A DNA stretch of 36,129 nt from Nanobdellota archaeon (GTDB lineage Archaea; Nanobdellota; Nanobdellia; Woesearchaeales; JAHIVG01), in NCBI GenBank assembly GCA_018816705.1, contig JAHIVG010000068.1, positions 1 to 36,129 of the forward strand, written 5' to 3'. Shown here one piece after another: positions 26,771-36,061 of this stretch. Below the pieces are notes generated by a model. It was not told where the DNA came from, searched no databases, and saw only the letters and a program-made list of their open reading frames with translations. The number at the start of each line of letters is the position of its first letter. Within the stretch, counting starts at the first letter, position 1. The position numbers and the translations under genes were made by a program.

Positions 26771-27289
26771 TTACGAAGTGAATATTTCAAGTGCTTCATT
26801 TAGGATCTGAATCGGCCTTTTATCATCAACATCAATGATGATTTCATCCCTGACATTCTTAGAATACGTCTTGAGGTACAGTCCCTTGAGTTCTTTAGGG
26901 GGGATAATCATCGACCTCAAGGTATTGATATGCTCAACTGTCTTCCAACTTGCCTTCAACAGGATCTGATGCGTCTCTGAATTGTATTTTTTCCCCAAAC
27001 CAATCACTTTCCTCAGGCTTGTTGCTTGATCCTTGTGCTTCCTGATCCAACAATCTTCAGCAATAACAGTGTATCCTGATCCCAGATAATTCTCCAATGC
27101 ATGAAGAAAGTTGTCGAATGATATTTTATAATCATTTGCGTCCCTGTTCTCATGGGCTGTCATCACCCAGCGAAATTCGTCAACAATGAGCAAAGCGGTC
27201 TTTCCCATCAGTCTTTTAGCCAAATTCCTGGCCAAAGTACTCTTGCCAGATGCTGGAGGGCCTCTGATGATGATCAGTTTTGGTGCCAT
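26771..27289 (-). CDS. P-loop ATPase/kinase (AAA_33 / zeta-toxin-like nucleotide-binding fold)
   Basis: IIIRGPPASGKSTLARNLAKRL Walker A; LLIVDEFRW; TVIAEDCWIRKH. ATG 27289 is 27 nt from TATA TATATAAAT. Confidence 0.78.
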   Translation of the reverse strand: MAPKLIIIRGPPASGKSTLARNLAKRLMGKTALLIVDEFRWVMTAHENRDANDYKISFDNFLHALENYLGSGYTVIAEDCWIRKHKDQATSLRKVIGLGKKYNSETHQILLKASWKTVEHINTLRSMIIPPKELKGLYLKTYSKNVRDEIIIDVDDKRPIQILNEALEIFTS

Positions 27290-27412
27290 GATAATCACCC
27301 TGCTGTTAACGTATATAAATGTTGGTGCATGGGCATCACCACGACCGATAATTGTGTGTCTTAAAGGTGAGGTGGGGAAACCTTTTTATACGTCTCTGAC
27401 GATATTTGTAGC

Positions 27413-28294
27413 ATGCATGGCAAAAGAGGTGCACACACAGAGGAGATGGCCTGGCCCATCATAAGCATGATAATAGTCATCGTCGTCATCTTCATGGGCG
27501 TGGGCGAGAAGATCCACCACCTGGGTGATAGCGACGTCATGCTGGCAAATTTCTATGCGAGGGACATCGCATTGCTCATCGACGCTGCGGGAGCAGGTGT
27601 GAGCGATCTCTCGATGAGATATCCGCACGACCTCGAAGGCTTCACAGTGGAGCTGCAGGAACGCATGGTCATCGTCCGGAAAGGCGACACAGAAGGCTCA
27701 TACCCGGTCAGGAACCCGCATAATCTCAACGTGGAAGAGGGCACGAACGACCAGCCCTACCTGACCATCTACAGCGCCGGGGACAGGCTGGGCTTCGGCG
27801 ACAGAAGGCTGAACACGCTGAGGTGCCCCGATGTACAGCCGGCATACAAGGGATTCGATAAGGTGATCCTCGACCCGAGAGATGGGGTCATGGAAAAGGT
27901 GGCCCAATGGGCTATCAACAGGGTGAAAGGAGGCATAGAGACAACTGAAGCCCTCATGGAGACAGAGGAAAGAAGGCAGAAGATGGCTACCTTCAGGTTC
28001 GGGATTACCCTGGCGAGCGCTGAAGGGGACATGGTCAAGGCGTACATCGACGCGAGCGAGACCGGTTTCATTGAGAGGCAGGGGCTTGCCTGCAAGCTCG
28101 TCAACCACCTCGGTGAGCGCTTCGGATCAGTGGCCGTGGTCCCTATAGACATGGAGCTGCTGGACGAGGATGACCCCAGGCAGATACTACCTGCCACGCA
28201 GAGGGGAATTTACATCGAGATGGGCGAGAACGCAGAAGACCCGAAGACCGGTGAGGCCATAGTAGAGGCCTTGGAGGATTTCTTTGAGGGCTGA
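27413..28294 (+). CDS. Pilin-like extracellular protein (293 aa)
   Basis: MHGKRGAHTEEMAWPIISMIIVIVVIFMGVGEKIHH N-terminus with E residues before the TM; TATA 26 nt upstream. Confidence 0.78.
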   Translation: MHGKRGAHTEEMAWPIISMIIVIVVIFMGVGEKIHHLGDSDVMLANFYARDIALLIDAAGAGVSDLSMRYPHDLEGFTVELQERMVIVRKGDTEGSYPVRNPHNLNVEEGTNDQPYLTIYSAGDRLGFGDRRLNTLRCPDVQPAYKGFDKVILDPRDGVMEKVAQWAINRVKGGIETTEALMETEERRQKMATFRFGITLASAEGDMVKAYIDASETGFIERQGLACKLVNHLGERFGSVAVVPIDMELLDEDDPRQILPATQRGIYIEMGENAEDPKTGEAIVEALEDFFEG

Positions 28295-28751
28295 CAGGTT
28301 CCTCTACTGGATAGTCAGGCTGATGCTCATATTCGGGATAGTCTTCGGCATAGGGATATTCATCGGGATGTTCAGGGCGAAGTTCCTCGACACCAACAAC
28401 ACTGAAAGCCATATAATACTCTCAAGCATACCACCGCTGGCATCCATGCCACTGGAAAGATCGCTTGGTCAGGATTATGCTGTCATAAACCTTGCTGACT
28501 TCGGCAAGCACCAGTTCGGCCATCTAAACGTATCGAGGTACATAGGGGTGAGGATAGAGCTGCTCGGCCAGGATGGAATGCCCTTGGCAGAACCCATACT
28601 CCTCAACGACGAATTCGTGGAGCTGCACGAGGACCTCACCTTCGCCAGGCAGTGGGACTCATCAGAGATAAGGCAGCCTGTGGTCGTGATTGACGGCGAC
28701 CAGAAGAAGCCCGGAGTGCTGCATGTGAAAGGGGTGTTCAGGGTAGAATGA
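28284..28751 (+). CDS. Membrane-anchored protein (155 aa), TTG start
   Basis: MRADRFLYWIVRLMLIFGIVFGIGIFIGMF; overlaps the previous gene end by 11 nt. Confidence 0.7.
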   Translation: MRADRFLYWIVRLMLIFGIVFGIGIFIGMFRAKFLDTNNTESHIILSSIPPLASMPLERSLGQDYAVINLADFGKHQFGHLNVSRYIGVRIELLGQDGMPLAEPILLNDEFVELHEDLTFARQWDSSEIRQPVVVIDGDQKKPGVLHVKGVFRVE

Positions 28752-29188
28752 GAAAAGGCCAGCTCGTGCTGACGTTCGCAATCCTCGTACTTATCTTGAT
28801 ATGCGTGATAATGTTCGTAGTGCTGATGAACATGGGCAAGACCAAGGGCACGGTGGTCAAGAACTCCTTTGAAGACCTCAATGACGGATCATTTGCCATA
28901 GCGCTGATGAAGCAGGAAGTGCTGGGCCAGCAGCTCGGAGTGATGCTGGCAAGCGAGTTCGCAGGCAGCAAAGACTACGACCTGATAAGCGCTGCAGTCG
29001 GTGAGCTGTTTGAGGGTGTATACGGACAGAAAGTGTGCTTCGAGGTGAGTATAAGCGACGGAGTTGGCAGCGACTCCCTAAAGGATGAGGGAGAATGCCT
29101 CGGCGAGAAGCACAGGTCAACCTTGTTGCTGCCTCCGATGTTCGAGGAAGGAATGACACCATTGCAGGTGGAGGTGCAGGTCTGGTGA
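28748..29188 (+). CDS. Pilin-like protein (146 aa)
   Basis: MRKGQLVLTFAILVLILICVIMFVVLMNMGKTKG; ATGA overlap with the previous gene. Confidence 0.78.
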   Translation: MRKGQLVLTFAILVLILICVIMFVVLMNMGKTKGTVVKNSFEDLNDGSFAIALMKQEVLGQQLGVMLASEFAGSKDYDLISAAVGELFEGVYGQKVCFEVSISDGVGSDSLKDEGECLGEKHRSTLLLPPMFEEGMTPLQVEVQVW

Positions 29189-31266
29189 AGAAAGGCCTGT
29201 GGTTCGAACCCGTGTTCGTGACGGTTGTTTTAGTATTGTTCATCATGGCGGCAATGCAGCTCATCAAGGAGAAGAAGGACGTGGACCTCGCAATAGGACA
29301 GCTGCAGTCAGACGTGCTGAAACAGGACAGGGAGATGCAGCTCCTGACGCCGTATGTGAGCTCGATGGCAAAGCTGTCAGTCAGCTATGGGGTGAGCAGC
29401 TGGGCAGCTGACGGGATGAAGCACGATGACGGATGCGGAAGATATGGAGGATACAGCCTATGGCAGGTCAACAAGGACCTGAAGATCTGCTTCCCTAAGT
29501 CCATCCCTGCGCTTGCAGAGCATATCTCAGACTATTCCACTGATTACGTCCAGGCCCTGCCTTATGACAAGATAGAGTACGAGGTCAGCATCATCGGTAA
29601 AGAGGTGATAGGCGTGCCGTTGGGTAAGCTGTACAGCCCGCCGCGGGACAAGCAGAAGATCATCCAGATGCTGCCTGAAGAAGAGGCTGAGTGCATATCA
29701 AAAGGGCTCCTTCCGGACGTGAACTACGGCAGGTTCTTCGGGTGTGTAAAATGCCTGGCATGCAGGCATCAACCAATGAGATACTGCGTCCTGGACCCGT
29801 GCGGGCAAGGATGCGCCTGGCAAGGCGGCGAGTGCGTGGACGGCAAGGATGTGCAGGCATCTTTCTATCCGGCTTTTGAGGAACTGCTTGGCTTTGAGAC
29901 AGATGGATTCGATGAGTATCTTGACACGGTAAGAGAATTCTCCTCAAAAGTGTCATTATGCAACGGCGATATCGACAGCTGCATCGACCGTGAGCTGACA
30001 AGATTGAAAGGAAGTGGTGAGAGCTCAAACATTTACAGGGCTGAGGAATGTGAGACAGAAGAAGAGACAATATTCTATGAATCCGTCGGCAGGATGCAGG
30101 AGTGCCTGGCAAGCCTGGAAAATTGTTATTGCTCGTTGGAGCTGCCGGACATGAAGATGACTGTCGAGCCGGGAGAAGGGAAAAGCATCGTTTCCGGCTT
30201 TGTTGATGATGAGGTCAAGTTCGTGCAAGAACTGGATCATGAGCTGCCTGAGTTCGAGGGAGAGGGCAATACGGTGTATATGTATGAGGAAGAGGATGCG
30301 ATAATGATTGGTGATGCAGCTCCTGCTCTTGAGGAATGTATGCTCGAGGACAGGACAAGGAGGTTCTGTTCCTGGCTAGGTGTTGAGGAACTGGCATATG
30401 ATCCACTGACAGAGTCGACGACCAAGGAGAAAGTGGCTATCAAATTCGCATTGTTCATACCGAGGAACGACCCGCCACCGCCTCTGGAAAATCTTGAGGT
30501 TTTCGACCAGCAGCGGTCGGACAAGAAGCTGCTAGTCATGTGGGATAAAAGTCCTTCTGAAAATGTGGAAATGTACAAGGTCTATGTGGCAGAGGAGAGC
30601 TTCGAGGGAATACCGACATCAACGCTGGCAGGCAAGGAGCTTGTCTGGAAGACTGAGCTCACTGTGGAGGGCATGGAAGAGGTTGAGGCAGGTCTGAAAG
30701 AGCCGCTGTCATGCAGGTTCAAGGAGATAGGCAAGCCCTGTTCTTACGAGCTCAATGATGGCAGCAAGCTCGAGGCTGAGACAGGAAAGCTCTTCTTATT
30801 CCCGGGCGACAGGATGGGCGTAGTGATTGCGGTCGAGGAAGATGATGTCGAATACCATGTGGGTGCAACTGCTTTAGACAAGTGGGGTAACGAGATAGAT
30901 AACGTTGCCGAGAGGATGCCGATAATGACCGGAACATCGACTGACGGGCTGCCGCCAGGACTTGGCAGCATCGTGAACGGACCTATCCTCGAAAGCGGGA
31001 ACAGCTATTCTTTCACGCTGAGGATGCCGACTGAGAACGCTGACGGGAGTGAGCTCGGGGAAGAGGAACTAAGTGCTACGCTTCTCTATGGAACCAGCTG
31101 TCCTGGCACGAATCCTGTGTGGACAGGGAGCTCGGTATCCGGAGGCATCTTGGGAGCTGTGATCTCGCTTCCTGGAGCAGAAGGCTATTGTTTCAGCCTG
31201 CTGGTGAGCGACGGGCAAGGCAATCCTGACCTTGGTTGGGAAGAATACGGACTATTCCTCAGCTAG
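29185..31266 (+). CDS. Large pilin-anchored Cys-rich surface protein (693 aa), GTG start
   Basis: MKKGLWFEPVFVTVVLVLFIMAAMQLIKEKK; Cys-rich segment CVKCLACRHQPMRYCVLDPCGQGCAWQGGEC; C-terminal FnIII-like segment (PPPPLENLEVFDQQRSDKKLLVMWDKSPSENVEMYKVYVAEE). GTGA overlap with upstream. Confidence 0.78.
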   Translation: MKKGLWFEPVFVTVVLVLFIMAAMQLIKEKKDVDLAIGQLQSDVLKQDREMQLLTPYVSSMAKLSVSYGVSSWAADGMKHDDGCGRYGGYSLWQVNKDLKICFPKSIPALAEHISDYSTDYVQALPYDKIEYEVSIIGKEVIGVPLGKLYSPPRDKQKIIQMLPEEEAECISKGLLPDVNYGRFFGCVKCLACRHQPMRYCVLDPCGQGCAWQGGECVDGKDVQASFYPAFEELLGFETDGFDEYLDTVREFSSKVSLCNGDIDSCIDRELTRLKGSGESSNIYRAEECETEEETIFYESVGRMQECLASLENCYCSLELPDMKMTVEPGEGKSIVSGFVDDEVKFVQELDHELPEFEGEGNTVYMYEEEDAIMIGDAAPALEECMLEDRTRRFCSWLGVEELAYDPLTESTTKEKVAIKFALFIPRNDPPPPLENLEVFDQQRSDKKLLVMWDKSPSENVEMYKVYVAEESFEGIPTSTLAGKELVWKTELTVEGMEEVEAGLKEPLSCRFKEIGKPCSYELNDGSKLEAETGKLFLFPGDRMGVVIAVEEDDVEYHVGATALDKWGNEIDNVAERMPIMTGTSTDGLPPGLGSIVNGPILESGNSYSFTLRMPTENADGSELGEEELSATLLYGTSCPGTNPVWTGSSVSGGILGAVISLPGAEGYCFSLLVSDGQGNPDLGWEEYGLFLS

Positions 31267-32733
31267 ATCGTAGAGATAGAGCATGGCCCTGTTTTCGGAA
31301 TAAGAGGTTTCTTCGAGCAGATCGTAGTTGTTGTCAAGGTATGCCTTGAACAATCCTTCTGGGTCTGTGGCCTGGCCGCGGCTGACGACATACCATAACC
31401 GTGTCTTGCCCGCGAACTCATCTTCGAACAGGTGCTCGAAATTGCCCTGCATGACGATGTTATCCACGTCACTGTGCCTTGAGAAGGAGGTCATCATGTC
31501 ATCTGTCAGGTATTCATCAGGTATTCCATGAATCGGGGCCTCGCCTGTGTAGTAATGCCTGAGTACGAGGGTGAGAAGGTTCATGTGGACACCTATCACG
31601 TCGCCAGGCTGGTCGTTGTCTTCGATGTGGCCGGTCAGTCCTGGCCAGGCGATGTTGTCATAGGCATAGAAAGATGCGATGGGGACTGCCATCAGGGCCA
31701 CGACGACGATCAGGGAAGCTATCTGCAGCCTTCTGCTCAATGTCGAGATCCCATAAGCTATCATGGCGTACAAGCCGAGGGTGACGAAGAGGAAACGCTT
31801 GGGCTCTATCTGCATGTAGGAGAAGAAGGACATGAGCCAGACCAGCATCAATGGAAGAATTGTTGTGATGGCAAAGAAATGCAGGGGCTGTCTTTTCATC
31901 TTGAGGCCGCGATAGACCAGGTAAGCGAAGAAAATTAGTGAGATGGCCAGCAGCGGGAGCCAGGCCCAATCTATTGTGAAATTGGTCAGGTAAGGGGCGT
32001 GCGGGCCGAACAGGTACTCATAGAAGTTGTAGGGCAGTATTAGAATTCTCCATGACGGGTGGAGCTAAGGGCTGTACTCAGCCATGAAGCCCAGATAGTT
32101 CAGCTGGAAATAAGCGTATATCAGGTTGGGTATGAGCAGCAATGCGATGACGGCTTCTGAAATGATGAAATTCTTGAAAGACTTGAAATGCTTCTTGAAG
32201 AGGACAGCGACTAGGAGAAGAGCTGCCATCATCAGCACGGAGAAATGCGAGGTATAGCCTGACAGCACAGCCATGATGATGTAACCGGCCCAAGCTTTCT
32301 TGCTGTCTGTCCTCATGGCCTTGAGGAAAAAATACATCGAAGCGAAGACCAGCATGGGCTGTAGCATGTAAGGCCGTAGCTGCTGCGACATCTTGATGAA
32401 CAACGGCGAGATGGATACGAGGAAAGCGGTGATGAGTGATGCCTTCTCTGACAGGAGCTGACGGCATGCGAGGTAAGCGAACATGACTGTCGCGACGCCT
32501 GCAAACACCGAGAACAGGCGGAGGGCCCATACCTGACCGGTGAGATATCGGAAAAAGGATGCGAGCAGGTTGAACAACGGAGGATGCTCCTCAGCCGAGA
32601 AGGTGGCATGGAGGGCTGTGGAAGGGCTCTGCGCAACTGTGTAGGTGAAGGCCTCGTCCACGTAAAGAGGTTCTCCGATGCTTATCAGCCGTAGGATGAG
32701 CGCCAGCGCAAGGATGATTATGAGCTTCTTCAT
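31252..32733 (-). pseudogene. GT-C (GT39/GT83-like) membrane glycosyltransferase interrupted by one in-frame TAG at 32065-32067
   Basis: N-terminal half 32065-32733 (EPLYVDEAFTY...FMAEYSP) and C-terminal half, open from 32064 (LHPSWRILILPYNFYEYLFGPHAPYLTNFTIDWAWLPLLAISLIFFAYLVYRGLK-MKRQPLHFF...), are in the same frame with no indel. Confidence 0.7.
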
Positions 32734-34518
32734 CTACCTCACCCTGAAAAGGACATTCGGAGTGGGCTGGCCCTGGAATACAGATTGGTATTCTACAACC
32801 AGGCTTTCAGAGAGCTGCGCAAGCTTGTCCAAGGTCTCGTTGTCGCCGTAGTTGGCACGATAGAAGCTACCATCAAACCAAAGATAGCGATAGCCCTGCT
32901 CCTTGAGGAAATCGTTAATGCTGTCGGCATCAGCGTCATGGAATCCGGTCCTGAACTCGATGACTTCATCGCACCATTCGCAGGAATGCATGTTCATGCC
33001 GAACAGGAAGCTGTCCATCCTGGCCGGGAAGACCTTTGTGTTGAGAGGGAGGTTGTCCTTGATGTAAAGGAGGCCTGGCAGGACTTCGGGGTTGGCGCCG
33101 ATCCAGCCGCCAGGAGGCCACACATCAGTGTTCACCCTGTACTTCTGGTAGCCTGAGGTCATTACAAGGCCGAACAGGAGCATTGCGAGGACCAATATGC
33201 CTAATGGGCGGTAGAAACGCCTGGCCAGCGTAACAGACAGTATCAAGCCTTCTGCGGCCAATAGCGCTATCGGGATGGCGAGGACCATCCACATCCTGAA
33301 GGAGAAGAAGGATATTCCGAGAGCAACTCCATTCACGGTTATGAGAGCGAAGGCAAACCAGGCAATGGTCGTGTAATGCTTATCGCGGTTCTTTGACATC
33401 AACACAAAAACGAGTCCGACAAGGGCAAGGAGCATGGCGACTGCGCCGATTCCGATCGGGTTGTTTATCATATTCGTCGGTTTTGCCACGAAAAAATCTG
33501 CAAAGGTGTATATCCGGCTGGCGCTGCCCATGAGGTTCTCTGACGAGAATCCACCGAAATATTCCATGATGCCCTTGACACCGCCCCAGGAAAGCAGCAT
33601 TGGAAGCCACCACATCAACGAGAGCAGGCCTGCGAGGACCATTGAGGAAAGGAACCACCAGTCAAGCTTCTTCAATGCGCGGATGATCCAATAGATACCC
33701 AACAGGATGCCGAGGATAGGGCCTGTCGCAGGCTGGGTGCAAAGCATGCTCGCCAGGACCAATGCCCCTGCAAGATACCACCTCCTGTCCTGGTGGGTGT
33801 AACAGTACATGGCTATGAAGAACAAAGGCATGATCATGGCGATGGCCCAGATGAAATGGGAGAGGAAGCTCGGCAGCATGGCCAATATCAAGGTTGCATA
33901 GAAAGCCTTCTTACTGCTCCTCATCAGCCTGCGGGCGAAGAAGAAGAAGAACAGCACCGCAAGAGATATGGTGAGAGCGTTGAAGAACTTCATGGTCCAC
34001 ATCAGGTCAGGACTGGTCTGATGGAGATACGCAAGGAAGATGAAGTAAGAAGGGGGGTAGGGGTCGATATAGTTGGAAATCCTGACTCCTTCTGGCACGA
34101 AAGCTGTCTTCTCCACTGAGATGTACTTCACTGTCTTGGCTATGCCCCACGGGTCGTCATCCTCTAAGTAAGGGTAAGAGAAAGCGCCCTTGGCGTAGAT
34201 GAACATGGATAATAAGAATATTATCAGGGCACCGACAGCGTAGATAGAAGGTTTTCCTTTGGGTTGGAACTTCTTATCCTTGATCAGGTAGATGACCGGG
34301 CCGACCAGCGCTAGGGCTAGGATGACCTTGAAGTCCAGCGGCACGTGGATGAGGTTGAGGAAGATGCTCAGGATAGGCAGGATTCCCAGGCCCAGACCGA
34401 AGCGGATGACATGGCGCTCCACGAGCTCTTTGGGGAGGGTGACAAGCTTTGAGACAGAGAAGCCGAGTCCGTAGCAGTAGACTAAGTACAAGACGATAGT
34501 AAGCAGGCTCATCCCCAT
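32734..34518 (-). CDS. Large polytopic GT-C-like membrane glycosyltransferase (594 aa)
   Basis: Many TM segments with first-loop acidic motif YLEDDDPWGIAKTVKY; stop abuts the next start; TATA TTTATATAAAT about 25 nt upstream. Confidence 0.75.
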   Translation of the reverse strand: MGMSLLTIVLYLVYCYGLGFSVSKLVTLPKELVERHVIRFGLGLGILPILSIFLNLIHVPLDFKVILALALVGPVIYLIKDKKFQPKGKPSIYAVGALIIFLLSMFIYAKGAFSYPYLEDDDPWGIAKTVKYISVEKTAFVPEGVRISNYIDPYPPSYFIFLAYLHQTSPDLMWTMKFFNALTISLAVLFFFFFARRLMRSSKKAFYATLILAMLPSFLSHFIWAIAMIMPLFFIAMYCYTHQDRRWYLAGALVLASMLCTQPATGPILGILLGIYWIIRALKKLDWWFLSSMVLAGLLSLMWWLPMLLSWGGVKGIMEYFGGFSSENLMGSASRIYTFADFFVAKPTNMINNPIGIGAVAMLLALVGLVFVLMSKNRDKHYTTIAWFAFALITVNGVALGISFFSFRMWMVLAIPIALLAAEGLILSVTLARRFYRPLGILVLAMLLFGLVMTSGYQKYRVNTDVWPPGGWIGANPEVLPGLLYIKDNLPLNTKVFPARMDSFLFGMNMHSCEWCDEVIEFRTGFHDADADSINDFLKEQGYRYLWFDGSFYRANYGDNETLDKLAQLSESLVVEYQSVFQGQPTPNVLFRVR

Positions 34519-34600
34519 GGGAGTGAATATCTGATGGATTTATATAAATGTTTCGAGAGATACCAAAACTTAATAAACAAAACAAGGTTGTCAGGTTGGC

Positions 34601-35953
34601 ATGAGGAAGGGATGGTACATCATCGTTGGGGTTTTGCTGCTTGCGCTAGCGCTGCGGCTCTATCAGCTAGATGGGCAGAGCCTATGGTTCGACGAAGGCT
34701 ACGCAGTGTATGAGGCCAAGCAGGAAGGCCTAGGCGGAGTGATGGGTGCCACTTTGGAGAAGAGCGAGGGCACGCCGCCGCTATACTTCTTCATGCTGCA
34801 CTATTGGATCAAGCTCTTTGATGATGGATTGTTTGCCATGAGACTGCTGTCAGCGATATTCAGCGCCCTTGCAGTAGGGGTGCTATTCCTGTTCGCGCGG
34901 GAGGTCGCTGGCCGGAAGGTTGCGTTCTTGAGCAGCCTGATGATGGCGCTGTCCATGACCCACCTTGTGTATGCGCAGGAGATAAGGCCTTACGCCCTGC
35001 TCTCGCTGATGGTGCTGCTGTCGAGCTACTTCTATGTCAGGCTGCTGAAGACAAGGAAAGGGGCTGGCTATATCAGCGCGACGACCCTTATGCTTTATAC
35101 CCATTACCTGGGATTCTTCGTATTCCTCGTCCAAGTGCTTTATGCTTTATGGCGGAAGAAGCTTAGGCCGCTGCCGTATCAGCTGAGCGCTGGCCTGCTC
35201 TCGATACCCAGCCTCGTGATATTCATCAAGCAGTTATCCTTCAACCAGGCCGAGTTCCAGTCAGCGCTGACCGTCAAGCTGGGGCTGCCGGCATATCTTG
35301 GACAGCTCGGGCTGGTGCTGTTCGTGATGCCGTTCGCTGGTCTGGTTGTGTTGGGCTGGTACTTATGGAAGAAGAGGATTACCAAGATCAAGGACAGCTG
35401 GTTCTTCGTGGGTTGCATCCTCATCATGGCTGCGTATCTATTATTGTTGCCCCGGCTGATGAGCTCTGTCTTCTTGACGAGGTATTCGCATTTCCTGTTC
35501 CCGTTCGCGTATGTCGTCTTTGCATATCTCTTCCTGCGGATGAAAAAACCGATGTTGAAGAAGGCCTTGGCTGTCGTGTATATCGCGCTTGTGGTGGTCA
35601 CGCTAGCCAGCTATTATCTGGCAGATGACAGGAAAGAGCAGTGGACAGAGGCTGTCGGCCTCGTTGAGGGCGAACTGCAGGATAACGACATTGTGGTGCT
35701 CATCGACTCTGACTCAAGATTCATCTGGGAATACTACCAGCAGAAAGAGTACACGGTCCTGCCGATCAGGGGGAAGCTGGGAGAAGACCACTCAAGGCAC
35801 ATACAGTTGCTGAAGCAGCACGAGGGCAGGATATGGTTCGTCTTCTCACACGGATATGTGGCACAGCCGCTGTACGAGGAAGAGCTGGGTAGAGTGAGGC
35901 AGAAGGAATTCAGCAAGGAATTCAACGGCATTGAGATAGTAAGGTATAGTTAG
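34601..35953 (+). CDS. GT-C (GT39/GT83-like) membrane glycosyltransferase
   Basis: ALRLYQLDGQSLWFDEGYAVYEAKQ; EGTPPLYFFMLHYWIKLF; VYAQEIRPYALLSLMV; multiple TM segments. TATA TTAATAAA 27 nt upstream. Confidence 0.85.
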   Translation: MRKGWYIIVGVLLLALALRLYQLDGQSLWFDEGYAVYEAKQEGLGGVMGATLEKSEGTPPLYFFMLHYWIKLFDDGLFAMRLLSAIFSALAVGVLFLFAREVAGRKVAFLSSLMMALSMTHLVYAQEIRPYALLSLMVLLSSYFYVRLLKTRKGAGYISATTLMLYTHYLGFFVFLVQVLYALWRKKLRPLPYQLSAGLLSIPSLVIFIKQLSFNQAEFQSALTVKLGLPAYLGQLGLVLFVMPFAGLVVLGWYLWKKRITKIKDSWFFVGCILIMAAYLLLLPRLMSSVFLTRYSHFLFPFAYVVFAYLFLRMKKPMLKKALAVVYIALVVVTLASYYLADDRKEQWTEAVGLVEGELQDNDIVVLIDSDSRFIWEYYQQKEYTVLPIRGKLGEDHSRHIQLLKQHEGRIWFVFSHGYVAQPLYEEELGRVRQKEFSKEFNGIEIVRYS

Positions 35954-36061
35954 GACTTCTGACAAGCCTCATCACTATTGGCATATAAGGCGACCTGCAT
36001 GGGGGGATTAGGGGGACAGCGAATCGGGGAACAAGAACTATGATGGTCTGCGGGAACCCGT

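Noticed and set aside
31252-32733. Pyrrolysine-type recoding of TAG as the default explanation for the split glycosyltransferase
   Set aside because: TAG is used as a normal terminator by several neighbouring genes and no pyl genes are in the window; kept only as a test in the finding.
35992-36029. G-rich stretch (GGGGGGATTAGGGGGACAGCGAATCGGGG) as a G-quadruplex
   Set aside because: Only three good G-runs are close together; the fourth is distant, so a canonical G4 is not supported.
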